A stretch of 64,000 nt of DNA from Penium margaritaceum. Lineage: Eukaryota > Streptophyta > Zygnematophyceae > Desmidiales > Peniaceae. Positions 1-10,558 of this stretch are shown piece after piece. Numbering within the stretch: position 1 is the stretch's first letter; every line of letters begins with the position of its first letter. The DNA lies in contig SZWC01001618.1 in assembly GCA_023375785.1 (NCBI GenBank), positions 104,089-168,088 on the forward strand, read 5' to 3'. Position numbers and translations under genes: made by a program. The notes under the pieces were generated by a model that saw nothing but the letters and a program-made list of their open reading frames with translations, was not told the origin of the DNA and made no database searches.

Positions 1-79
1 GTGTAAGTGCGTATAAGTATGTGTAAGTGCGTGTAAGTGCATATAAGTGCGTTTAAGTATGTGTAAGTGCGTCTATGTG

Positions 80-1400
80 TGTGTTAGTGTGCGTGAGTAC
101 GTGTCAGAGAATGTAAGTGCATGTAAGTGCGTGTAAGTGCGGTTTAAGTTCGTGCATGTGAGTGTAAGTACGTGTAAGTACGTGAAAGTTCGTGTAAGTG
201 CGTGTAGGTGTGTGTAAGTGCTAAAAGTATGTCTAAGTGCATATACGTGTATGTAAGTGCGTGTAAGTGCTAGTAAGTATGTATAAGTGTGTGTAAGTGC
301 GTGTAAGTATGTGTAAATACGTATAAGTGTGTGTAAGTACGTGTAAGTGTGTGTATGTTTGTGTAAGTGTGTATAAGTGCATGTAGGTGCATGTAAGTAC
401 GTGTAAGTACATGAAAGCATGTGTACGTGCAAGTAAGTGCATGTAAGTACGTGTAAGTACGTGTAAGTTCATGTAAGTGCGTGTAAGTGCGTGTAAGTGC
501 GTGTAAGTATGTGTAAGTGTGTAAGTGCGTATAAGTGCGGTTTAAGTTTGTGTAAGTGCGTGTAAGTATGTGTAAGTGTGTAAGTGCGTATAAGTGCGGT
601 TTAAGTTTGTGTAAGTGCGTGTAAGTGCATGTAACTGCGTATAAGTGCATATAAGTGCATGTAAAAGTGTGTAAGTACGTGTAAGTGCGTGTGAGTGCAG
701 TTAAGTGGATGAAATTTTGTGTAAATTCGTGTAAGTGTGTGTAAGTGCGTATAAGTGTGTGTAAGTGTGTGTAAGTGCGTGTAAGTGCGTGTAAGTGTGT
801 GTAAGTATGTGTAAGTGTGTGTTAGTGCATATAAGTGCATGTAAGTGCGTGCAAGTGTGTGTGAGTGTGTTTAAGTACGTGTAAGTTTGTGTAAGTGCGT
901 GTAAGTATGTGTAAGTTTGTGTAAGTGCGAGTAAGTACGTGTAAGTGCGTGTAAGTGCGTATAAAGGCGTGTAAGTATATATAAGTGCATGTAAGTGTGT
1001 GTAAGTACGTGTAAGTACGGTTTATGTTCATGTAAGTGCGTGTAAGTGCATGTAAGTACGTGTAAGTGTGTGTAAGTGCATGTAAGTGTGGTTTAAGTGT
1101 GTGTAATTTTGTGTAAGTTTGTGTAAGTGCATGTAAGTGCGTGGAAGTGTGTATAAGTGCGTGTAAGTGCGGGTAAGTACGTATAAGTATGTGTGAGCGT
1201 GTGTAAGTGCGTGTAAATATGTGCAAGTGCGTGTAAGTGCGTGTAAGTGCGTGTAGGTGCGTGTAATTTTGTGTAAGTGCGTGGAAGTGCGTGTTAGTGC
1301 GTGTAAGTGTGTGTAAGTGCGTGTAAGTGCGTGTAAGTGCGTGTAAGTGTGTGTAAGTGGGTGTAAGTGTGTCTAAGTGCGTGTATGTTCGTGCAAGTGC
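80..1400 (+). repeat. Higher-order repeat family 1, copy 0 (partial relative)
   Basis: Landmarks occur in the same order as in the copies that start at 2,847 and 6,518: a short irregular unit after GTGTAAGTG (221, matching 2,930 and 6,602), the degenerate ATGAAATTTT unit (709, matching 3,371 and 7,043), TTTATGTTCA (1,021, matching 3,724), GGTTTAAGTGT followed by GTGTAATTTT (1,090, matching 3,874) and GTGTAATTTT followed by GTGGAAGTGC (1,261, matching 4,045). Offsets to copy A are about 2,660-2,784. After about 1,400 the match is lost. It is more diverged from copies A and B than these are from each other; boundaries are approximate. Confidence 0.6.
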
Positions 1401-2846
1401 GTGTAAGTGTGTGCAAGTTTGTTTAAGTGCGTGTAAGTGCGTGTAAGTACATGTAAGTGCGTGTAAGTGCGTGTAAGTGTGTGTAAGTGCGTGTAAGTAC
1501 GTGTAAGTGCGTGTAAGTGCGTGTAAGTGTGTGTAAGTGCGTGTAAGTGCGTGTAAGTGCATGTAAGTGCGTGTAAGTGTGTGTAAGTGCGTGTAAGTGC
1601 GTGTAAGTGCATGTAAGTGCGTGTAAGTGTGTGTAAGTGCGTGTAAGTACGTGTAAGTGCGTGTAAGTACATGTAAGTATGTACAAGTACGTGTAAATGC
1701 ATGTAAGTACGTATCAGTGCGTGCAAGTACGTATAAGTATGTGTAAGTGCATGTAAGTACGTGTAAGTGCGTGTAAGAGCGTGTAAGTGTGTGTATGTAT
1801 GTGTACGTGCCTGTAAGTGTGTGTAAGTGCGTGTAAGTGTGTGTAAGTGCATGTAAGTGCGTGTAAGTTTGTGTAAGTGAATGTAAGTTCGTGTAAGTGT
1901 GTGTAAGTGTGTGTAAGTACGTGTAAGTGTAAGTGCATGTAAGTGCGTGTAAGTGCGTGTAAGTGCGTATAAGTGTGAGTATGGATGTAAGTGTGTGTAA
2001 GTGCGTGTAAGTGCGTGTAAGTACGTGTTAGTTTGTGTAAGTGAATGTAAGTTTGTATAAGTGCGTGTAAGTATGTGTAAGTGCGTGTAAGTGTGTGTTA
2101 GTGTGTGTAGGTGCATGTAAGTGCGTGTAAGTGCATGTACGTACGTGTAAGTGTGTGTAAGTACATGCAAGTGTGTGTAAGTACGTGTAAGTACGTGTAA
2201 GTGCGTATTAGTACGTGTGAGTGCGTATAAGAGCGTGTAACTGCATGTAAGTGTGTATAAGTGCAGTTTAAGTTCGTGTAATTGCGTGTAAGTGCGTGTA
2301 AGTACAGTTTAAGTTTGTGTAAGTGCAGGTAAGTGCGTGTAAGTACGTGTAAAGTATGTGTAAGTGCGTATAAGTGCGTATAAGTACGTGTAAGTGCAGT
2401 TTAAGTGGGTGTAATTTTGTGTAAGTTTGTGTAAGTGCGTGTAAGTGTGTGTAAGTATGTGAAAGTGCGTGTAAGTGCATGTAAGTACGTGTAAGTGTGT
2501 ATAAGTGCGTATAAGTGCGTGTATGTGTGTGCAAGTGCATGTAAGAGTATATTTTAGTGCATGTAAGTGTGTGAAAGTGCGTGCAAGTACGTGTAAGTGC
2601 GTGTAAGTGTGTGTAAGTGTGTGTAGGTGTGTGTAGGTGCGTGTAAGTGCGTGTAAGTACGTGTAAGTGCATGTAAGTGCGTATACATGCGTCTAAGTGT
2701 GAATAAGTGCGTATAAGTACGTGTAAGTATGTGTAAGTGCATGTAAGTACGTGTAAGTACGTGTAAGTGCGTATAAGTACGTTTAAGCATGTGTTAGTGC
2801 GCGTGAGTGCGTGTAAGAGCACGTAAGTGCCTGTAAGTGCGTGTAA
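1401..2846 (+). repeat. Diverged monomer stretch between family-1 copies
   Basis: Ordinary 10-mers without a clear long-range partner in the window. 1,441-1,690 is unusually regular, built of consensus units with few changes. An 11-base landmark unit AGTTTAAGTGG followed by GTGTAATTTT sits at 2,398, and two other 11-base units (AGTTTAAGTTC, AGTTTAAGTTT) at about 2,265 and 2,308. A short AT-richer irregularity lies near 2,548-2,558. No gene seen. Confidence 0.6.
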
Positions 2847-3666
2847 GTGACGTTTAAGTTTGTGTAAGTGAGTGTAAGTGCGTGTAGTACGTGTACGTTT
2901 GTGTAAGTGCGTGTAAGTGTGTGTAAGTGCTATAAGTGCGTGTAAGTGCGTATACGTGTGTGTAAGTGCATGTAAGTGTGTGTAAGTCTGTATAAGTGCG
3001 TGTAAGTGTGTGTAAGTATGTATAAATGCACGTAAGTGCGTGTAAGTGCGTGTAAGTGCGTGTAAGTTTGTGTAAGTGTGTGTAAGTGTGTGTAAGTGCA
3101 TGTAAGTACGTGTAAGTACATGAAAGTATGTGTAAGTGCAAGTAAGTGCGTGTAATTACGTATAAGTACGTGTAAGTACGTGTAAGTTTGTGTAAGTGCG
3201 TGTAAGTGCGTGTAAGTGCGTGTAAGTATGTGTAAGTGTGTGTAAGTGCGTATAAGTACGGTTTAAGTTTGTGTAAGTATGTGTAAGTGCATGTAACTGC
3301 GTATAAGTGTGTGTAAGTGCGTTAAAGTATGTGTAAGTGCATGTAAGTGCGTGTGAGTGCAGTTTAGTGGATGTAATTTTGTGTAAATTCGTGTAAGTGT
3401 GTGTAAGTGTGTATAAGTGTGTGTAAGTGCGTCTAAGTGAGTGTAAGTGCATGTAAGTGCGTGTAAGTGCGTGTAAGTGTGTGTAAGTGCATGTAAGTGT
3501 GTGTAAGTACGTGTAAGTACGTGTTAGTGCATACAAGTGCATGTAAGTGCGTGCAAGTGCGTGTAAGTGTGGTCTAAGTGTGTGTAAGTTCGTGTAAGTA
3601 CGTGTAAGTGCGTGTAAGTTTGTGTAAGTACGATTAAGTACGTGTAAGTATGTGTAAGTGTGTATA

Positions 3667-3828
3667 AGTGCGTGTAAGTACGTGTAAGTGCGTGTAAGTG
3701 TGTGTAATTACGTGTAAGTACGGTTTACGTTCATGTAAGTGCATGTAAGTGCGTGTAAGTACGTGTAAGTGCGTGTAAGTGTGTGTAATTACGTGTAAGT
3801 ACGGTTTACGTTCATGTAAGTGCATGTA
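3667..3828 (+). repeat. 81-base tandem duplication
   Basis: Two copies at an offset of 81: GTGTGTAATT at 3,700 and 3,781, and CGGTTTACGTTCATG following each. The unit is 81 rather than 80 bases because it contains one 11-base unit (CGGTTTACGTT). Copy B of the same higher-order repeat has this block once (around 7,380-7,420). Confidence 0.85.
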
Positions 3829-4000
3829 AGTGCATGTAAGTGCGTGTAAGTGCGTGTAAGTGCGTGTAAGTGTGGTTTAAGTGTGTGTAATATCATGTAA
3901 GTTTGTGTAAGTGCATGTAAGTACGTGTAAGTGTGTGAAAGTACGTGTAAGTGCATGTAAGTACGTAAAAGTACGTGTAAGTGCGGTTAAGTGCGTGTAA

Positions 4001-4400
4001 GTGTGGATAAGTATGTGTAAGAGCATGTAAGTGTGTGTAGGTGCGTGTAATTTTGTGTAAGTGCGTGGAAGTGCGTGTTAGTGCGTGTAAGTGCGTGTAA
4101 GTGCGTGCAAGTGCGTGTAAGTGTGTGTAAGTGGGTGTAAGTGCGTGTAAGGTGCATGACATTTGTGCAAGTGCATGTAAGTGCGTGTAAGTGCGTGTAA
4201 GTGTGGATAAGTATGTGTAAGAGCATGTAAGTGTGTGTAGGTGCGTGTAATCTTGTGTAAGTGCGTGGAAGTGCGTGTTAGTGCGTGTAAGTGCGTGTAA
4301 GTGCGTGCAAGTGCGTGTAAGTGTGTGTAAGTGGGTGTAAGTGCGTGTAAGTGCGTGTACATTTGTGCAAGTGCATGTAAGTGCGTATAAGTTTGTATAA
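4001..4400 (+). repeat. 200-base tandem duplication, exactly 20 monomers
   Basis: 4,001-4,200 is repeated as 4,201-4,400, beginning GTGTGGATAAGTATG in both. Differences are one T to C in the TTTT unit (GTGTAATTTT against GTGTAATCTT) and a scrambled unit at 4,151-4,160 (GGTGCATGAC, against GTGCGTGTAC at 4,351), plus a G to A at the very end. Copy B of the higher-order repeat has this segment once. Confidence 0.88.
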
Positions 4401-5700
4401 GTGCGTGTAAGTACGTGTAAGTGCGTATAATTGTGTGTAAGTGCGTGTAAGTACGTGTAAGTGCATGTAAATGCATGTAAGTGCATGTAAGTTTGTGTAA
4501 GTACTTGTTAGTACGTGTACGTTTGTGTAGGTGTGTGTAAGTGCCTGTAAGTGCGTGTAAGTGCGTGTAAGATGCGTGTAAGTTCGTGTAAGTGCGTATA
4601 AGTGCGTGTAAGTGCTTGTATGTGCGTGTAAGTGTGTGTAAGTTCGTGTAAGTGCGTGTAACTTTGTGTAAGTGCGTGCAAGTGTGTGTAAGTGCATGTT
4701 AGTGCGTGTAAGTACATGCAAGTGCGTGTAAGTACGTGTAAGTGTGTGTAAGTACGTGTAAGTTTGTGTAAGTGCATATAAGTCCGTGTAAGTGCATGTA
4801 AGTGTGTCTAAGTGCATGTATGTACGGTTTAAGTTTGTGTAAGTTCGTGTAAGTGCGTGTAAGTGCGTGAAAGTACGTGTAAGTGCGTGTAAGTACGTGG
4901 AAGTGTGTGTAAGTGCGTGTATGTGCGTGTAATTGCATGTAAGTATGTGTAAGTGCGTGTAAGTGCGTGTAAATATGTGTAAGTGCGTGTAAGTTCGCGT
5001 AAGTGCGTGTTAGTACGTGTACGTTCATGTAGGTGCGTGTAAGTGCCTGTAAGTGCGTGTAAGGTGCGTGTATATTTGTGTAAGTGTGTGGAAGTTGGTG
5101 TAAGTGCGTGTAAGTACGTGTAAGTGCGTGTAACTTTGTGTAAGTGCGTGTAAATGCGTGGAAGTATGCGTAAGTGCGTGTAGGTGCGTGTAAGTGCTCG
5201 TATGTATGTGTAAGTGCGTGTAAGTGCGTGTAACGTTGTGGAAGTACGTGCAAGTGCGGGTAAGTGCATGTAAGTGCGTATAAGTGCATGTAATTGCATG
5301 TACGTGTGTATAAGTGCGTGTAAGTGCATGTAAGTACGTGTAAATGCGTGTAAGTGCGTGTACATGTGTGTAAATGCATGTAGGTGCGTGTAAGTGCGTG
5401 TAAGTGCGCGTACGTTCCTGTAGGTATGTGCAAGTACGTGTCAGTGCGTGTAAGTATGTGTAAGTGCGTGTATGTGTGTATGAGTGCGTGTAAGTGGATG
5501 TAAGAGCGTGTAAGAGTGTGTAAGTACATGTAAGAGTGTGTAAGTGCGTGTAAGCGCGTATAAGTATGTGTACATACGTGTAAGTGCGTGTAAGTGCGTA
5601 TAAGCGTGTGTGAGTGCATGTAAGTGCGTTTAAGTATGTGTAAGTGCGTGTAAGTGCGTGTAAGTGCGTGTTAGTACGTGTAAGTACGTGTAAGAGCGTG

Positions 5701-5922
5701 TAAGTTCATGTAAGTGCGTGTAAGTGCGTGTAAGTGCATGTAAGTGCGTGTAAGTGCGTGTAAGCGCGTGTAAATGCAGTTGAAGTTTGTGTAAGTGCGT
5801 GTAAGTGCGTGTAAGTTCATGTAAGTGCGTGTAAGTGCGTGTAAGTGCATGTAAGTGCGTGTAAGTGCGTGTAAGCGCGTGTAAATGCAGTTGAAGTTTG
5901 TGTAAGTGCGTGTAAGTGCGTA
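5701..5922 (+). repeat. 111-base tandem duplication
   Basis: TAAGTTCATG occurs at 5,701 and 5,812, and TAAATGCAGTTGAAG at 5,771 and 5,882, so the unit is 111 bases, ten 10-mers plus one 11-mer. The homologous place in copy B (9,231-9,330) has it once. Confidence 0.85.
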
Positions 5923-6517
5923 AAAGATTGTGTAAGTGCGTGTAAGTGCGTGTAAGTGCGTGTAAGTACGTGTAAGTACGTGTATTTGCAAGTACGTGCA
6001 TGTAAGTACGTGTAAGTTCATGTAAGTGCGTATAAGTGCGTGTAAGTGCATGTAAGTGTGTGTGAGTGTGTATAAGTGCGGTTTAAATTCGTATAAGTGC
6101 GTATAAGTGCATGTAAGTGTGTGTAAGTGCGTGTAAGTGCGTATAAGTGCATGTAAGTGTGTGTAAGTGCGTGTAAGTGCGGTTTAAGTTCGTGTAAGTG
6201 CATGTAAGTGCGTGTAAGTGCGTGTCAGTGCGTGTAAGTGTGTGGAATTTCATATAAGCTCGTGTAAGTGTGTGTAAGTGTGTGTAAGTACGTGTAAGTG
6301 CGTGTAAGTGCATGTAAGTGCGTGTACATGCGTGTAACTGTGTGTTAGTGCGTGTAAGTGCGTGTAAGTGTGTGTAAGTACGTGTAGGTGCATGTAAGTG
6401 CGTATTAGTGCGTGTAAATACGTGTAAGTGTGTGTTAGTACGTGTAAGTACGTGTAAGTGGGTGTACGTTTGTGTAAGTGCAAGTAAGTGTATGTAAGTA
6501 CGTGTAAGTGCGTGTAA
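5923..6517 (+). repeat. Monomer stretch between family-1 copies A and B
   Basis: Plain 10-mers with 11-base units GGTTTAAATTC (about 6,081) and GGTTTAAGTTC (6,181), and a GGAATTTCATATAAG irregularity at about 6,243. It has no counterpart after copy B, so copies A and B are not strictly adjacent. No gene seen. Confidence 0.55.
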
Positions 6518-7750
6518 GTGACGTTTAAGTTCGTGTAAGTGAGTGTAAGTGCGTGTAAGTACGTATAAGTTCGTGTAAGTGCGTGTAAGTGTGTAGAAGT
6601 GCTATAAGTGCGTGTAAGTGCGTATACGTGTGTGTAAGTGCATGTAAGTGCGTGTAAGTCTGTATAAGTGTGTGTAAGTGTTTGTAAGTATGTATAAATG
6701 CTTGTAAGTGCGTGTAAGTGCGTGTAAGTGCATGTAAGTTTGTGTAAGTGTGTGTAAGTGTGCTTAAGTGCATGTAAGTACGTGTAAGTACATGAAAGTA
6801 TGTGTAAGTGCAAGTAAGTACGTGTAAGTACGTATAAGTACGTGTAAGTACGTGTAAGTTTGTGTAAGTGCGTGTAAGTGCGTGTAAGTGCGTGTAAGTA
6901 TGTGTAAGTGTGTGTAAGTGCGTCTAAGTACGGTTTAAGTTTGTGTAAGTGTGTGTAAGTGCATGTAACTGCGTATAAGTGCGTGTAAGTGCGTGTAAGT
7001 GTGTGTAAGTGCGTGTAAGTGCGTGTGAGTGCAGTTTAGTGGATGTAATTTTGTGTAAATTCATGTAAGTGTGTGTAAGTGTGTGTAAGTGTGTATAAGT
7101 GTGTGTAAGTGCGTGTAAGTGAGTGTAAGTGGATGTAAGTGCGTGTAAGTGCGTGTAAGTGTGTGTAAGTGCACGAAGTGTGTGTAAGTACGTGTAAGTG
7201 CGTGTTAGTGCATACAAGTGCATGTAAGTGCGTGCAAGTGCGTGTAAGTGTGGTTTAAGTGTGTGTAAGTTCGTGTAAGTGCGTGTAATTGCGTGTAAGT
7301 TTGTGTAAGTACGATTAAGTACGTGTAAGCATGCGTAAGTGTGTATAAGTGCGTGTAAGTACGTGTAAGTGCGTGTAAGTGTGTGTAATTACATGTAACT
7401 ATGGTTTACATTCATGTAAATGCGTGTAAGTGCATGTAAGTGCGTGTAAGTGCGTGTAAGTGCGTGTAAGTGTGGTTTAAGTGTGTGTAATTTCGTGTAA
7501 GTTTGTGTAAGTGCATGTAAGTGCGTGTAAGTGTGTGTAAGTGCGTGTAAGTGCATGTAAGTACGTAAAAGTACATGTAAGTGCGGTTACGTGCGTGTAA
7601 GTGTGGGTAAGTATGTGTAAGAGCGTGTAAGTGCGTGTAGGTACGTGTAATTTTGTGTAAGTGCGTGGAAGTGCGTGTTAGTGCGTGTAAGTGCGTGTAA
7701 GTGTGTGCAAGTGCGTGTAAGTGTGTGTAAGTGGGTGTAAGTGCGTGTAA

Positions 7751-7890
7751 GTGCGTGTACATTTGTGCAAGTGCATGTAAGTGCGTATAAGTTCGTATAA
7801 GTGCGTGTAAGTGCGTGTAAGTGCGTGTACATTTGTGCAAGTGCATGTAAGTGCGTATAAGTTCGTATAAGTGCGTGTAAGTGCGTGTAA
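7751..7890 (+). repeat. 70-base perfect tandem duplication
   Basis: 7,751-7,820 and 7,821-7,890 are identical, each starting GTGCGTGTACATTTG. It is absent from copy A of the same higher-order repeat, so it arose after the two copies separated. Confidence 0.88.
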
Positions 7891-8110
7891 GTGCGTATAA
7901 TTGTGTGTAAGTGCGTGTAAGTGCGTGTAAGTGCATGTAAATGCATGTAAGTGCATGTAAGTTTGTGTAAGTATGTGTTAGTACGTGTACGTTTGTGTAG
8001 GTGCGTGTAAGTGCCTGTAAGTGCGTGTGAGTGCGTGTAAGACGCGGGTAAGTTCGTGTAAGTGCGTATAAGTGCGTGTAAGTGCTCGTATGTGCGTGTA
8101 AGTGTGTGTA

Positions 8111-8230
8111 AGTGCGTGTAAGTGCGTGTAACTTTGTGTAAGTGCGTGCAAGTGTGTGTAAGTGCATGTAAGTGCGTGTAAGTGCGTGTAACTTTGTGTA
8201 AGTGCGTGCAAGTGTGTGTAAGTGCATGTT
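8111..8230 (+). repeat. 60-base tandem duplication
   Basis: 8,111-8,170 and 8,171-8,230 differ only at the last base (A or T of the GTGTAA/GTGTTA unit). The landmark unit ACTTTGTGTA is at 8,131 and 8,191. It is absent from copy A. Confidence 0.85.
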
Positions 8231-9980
8231 AGTGCGTGTAAGTGCATGCAAGTGCGTGTAAGTACGTGTAAGTGCGTGTAAGTATGTGTAAGTTTGTGTA
8301 AGTGCATATAAGTCGGTGTAAATGCATGTAAGTGTGTCTAAGTGCATGTATGTACGGTTTAAGTTCGTGTAAGTTCGTGTAAGTGCGTGAAAGTGCGTGA
8401 AAGTATGTGTAAGTGCGTGTAAGTACGTGGAAGTGTGTGTAAGTGCGTGTACGTACGTGTAATTGCATGTAAGTATGTGTAAGTGCGTGTAAGTGCGTGT
8501 AAATGTGTGTAAGTGCGTGAACGTTCGTGTAAGTGCGTGTTAGTGTGTGTACGTTCATGTAGGTGCGTGTAAGTGCCTGTAAGTGCGTGTAAGGTGTGTG
8601 TAAATTTGTGTAAGTGTGTGGAAATTGATGTAAGTGCGTGTAAGTACGTGTAAGTGCGTGTAAGTTTGTGTAAGTGCGTATAAGTGCGTGGAAGTGCGCG
8701 TAAGTGCGTGTAAGTGTGTGTAAGTGCTCGTATGTACGTGTAATTGCGTGTAAGTGCGTGTAACGTTGTCTAAGTACGTGCAAGTGCGTGTAAGTGCATG
8801 TAAGTGCGTATAAGTGCATGTAAGTGCATGTAAGTGTGTATAAGTGCGTGTAAGTGCATGTAAGTACGTGTAAATGCGTGTAATACCGTGTACGTGTGTG
8901 TAAATGCATGTAGGTGCGTGTAAGTGCGTGTAAGTGCGCGTAAGTTCCTGTAGGTATGTGCAAGTACGTGTCAGTGCGTGTAAGTATGTGTAAGTACGTG
9001 TATGTGTGTATGAGTGCGTGTAAGTGGATGTAAGAGCGTGTAAGAGTGTGTAAGTGCATGTAAGAGTGTGTAAGTGCGTGTACACGCGTATAAGTATGTG
9101 TACATGCGTGTAAGTGAGTGTAAGTGCGTATAAGCGTGTGTAAGTGCATGTAAGTGTGTTTAAGTACGTGTAAGTGCGTGTAAGTGCGTGTAAGTGCGTG
9201 TTAGTGCGTGTAAGTGCGTGTAAGAGCGTGTAAGTTCATGTAAGTGCGTGTAAGTGCGTGTAAGTGCATGTAAGTGCGTGTAAGTGCGTGTAAGCGCGTG
9301 TAAATGCAGTTGAAGTTTGTGTAAGTGCGTGTAAGTGCGTAAAAGTGCGTGCAAGTGCGTGTAAGTGCGTGTAAGTGCGTGTAAGTGTGTGTCAGTGCGT
9401 GTAAGTGCGGTTTCAGTACGTGTATATTTGTGTAAGCTCGTGTAAGTGTGTGTAAGTACGTATAAGTGTGTCTAAGTGCGTGTAAGTGCGTGTAAGTGCA
9501 TGTAAGTGCATGTAAGTGCGTGTAAGTGTGTGTAAGTGCGTGTTAGTGCGTGTAAGTGTGTGTAAGTGCGTGTAAGTGCATATAGGTGCGTGTAATTTCG
9601 TGTAAGTGCGTGTAAGTACGTGTTTGTGCGTGTAAGTGCGTGTAAGAGCATATAAGTGCGTGTAAGTGCGTGTAAGTGTGTGTAAGTGCATATAAGTGCG
9701 TGTAAGAGGGTCTAAGTGCATGTACGTTTGTGCAAGTGCGTGTAAGTGCGTATAAGTTAGTATAAGTACGTGTAAGTGTGTGTAAGTGCGTGTAAGTGCG
9801 TGTAAGTACGTGTAAGTGCGTGTAAGTGCATGTAAGTACGTGTAAGTACGTGTAAGTTCGTGTTAGTACGTGCTAGTACGTGTACGTTCGTGTAAGTGTG
9901 CGTACGTGCGTGTAAGTACATGTAAGTGCATATAAGCGTATGTAAGTTTGTGTAAGTGTGTGTAAGTGCGTGTAAGTGCA

Positions 9981-10150
9981 TGTAAGTACGTGTAAGTGGG
10001 TATAAGCGTGTGTAAGTGCGTGTAAGAGCGTGTAAGTGCGTGTAAGTGTGTGTAAGTGCTTGTAAGTACGTGTAAGTGGGTATAAGCGTGTGTAAGTGCG
10101 TGTAAGAGCGTGTAAGTGCGTGTAAGTGTGTGTAAGTGCTTGTAAGTACG
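9981..10150 (+). repeat. 80-base perfect tandem duplication
   Basis: 9,981-10,060 and 10,061-10,140 are identical, with TATAAGCGTG at 10,001 and 10,081; the next unit, TGTAAGTGTG at 10,151, ends the match. Confidence 0.88.
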
Positions 10151-10360
10151 TGTAAGTGTGTGTAAGTGCGTATAAGTACGTGTAAGTTCGCGTAAGTGCA
10201 TGTAAGTGCATGTAAGTGCGTGTAAGTACGTGTAAGTGCATGTAAGTGCGTGTAAGTGCGTGTATGTATGTGGAAGTGCGTGTAAGTGCGTGTAAATGCG
10301 TGTAAGTGTAAGTAAGTGCGTATAAGTGTATGCAGGTGCGTGTAAGTGTGTGTAAGTGTG

Positions 10361-10558
10361 TGTAGGTATGTATAAGTTAGTTAAGTACGTGTAAGTGCGT
10401 GTAAGTAGATGTAAGTTCTTGTAAGAGCGTGTAAGTGCGTGTAAGTGTGTGTAAGTGTGTGTAGGTATGTATAAGTTAGTTAAGTACGTGTAAGTGCGTG
10501 TAAGTAGATGTAAGTTCTTGTAAGAGCGTGTAAGTGCGTGTAAGTGTATGTAAGTGTG
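10361..10558 (+). repeat. 99-base tandem duplication
   Basis: TGTAGGTATGTATAAG is at 10,361 and 10,460, followed in both by the shortened unit TTAGTTAAG and by GTAGATGTAAGTTCTTG. The unit is 99 bases because one monomer in it is only 9 bases long (GTTAGTTAA in place of a 10-mer). Confidence 0.85.

Larger units (their letters stand above)
2847..5922 (+). repeat. Higher-order repeat family 1, copy A
   Basis: Aligns with 6,518-9,330 over its full length. The offset is 3,671-3,681 at the start, 3,600 after the 81-base duplication at 3,667-3,828, and then exactly 3,530 from 4,811 to 5,771. Every change of offset is explained by a local tandem duplication: minus 81, minus 200 (4,001-4,400) in this copy, plus 70 and plus 60 in copy B. 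In a hand comparison of 5,041-5,220 with 8,571-8,750 there are 13 differences in 180 bases (about 7%), ten of them transitions, with no gap. This shows one ancestral block of about 3.5 kb that was duplicated and then aged. Confidence 0.85.
6518..9330 (+). repeat. Higher-order repeat family 1, copy B
   Basis: Sister of copy A (2,847-5,922); landmarks match one for one: ACGTTTAAGTTCG at 6,521, ATGTAATTTT at 7,043, CGATTAAGTACG at 7,312, GTGCGGTTACG at 7,581, TGTACGGTTTAAG at 8,351, GTAAGGTGTGTG at about 8,590 and TAAATGCAGTTGAAG at 9,301. It carries its own duplications at 7,751-7,890 and 8,111-8,230, which copy A lacks. Confidence 0.85.
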
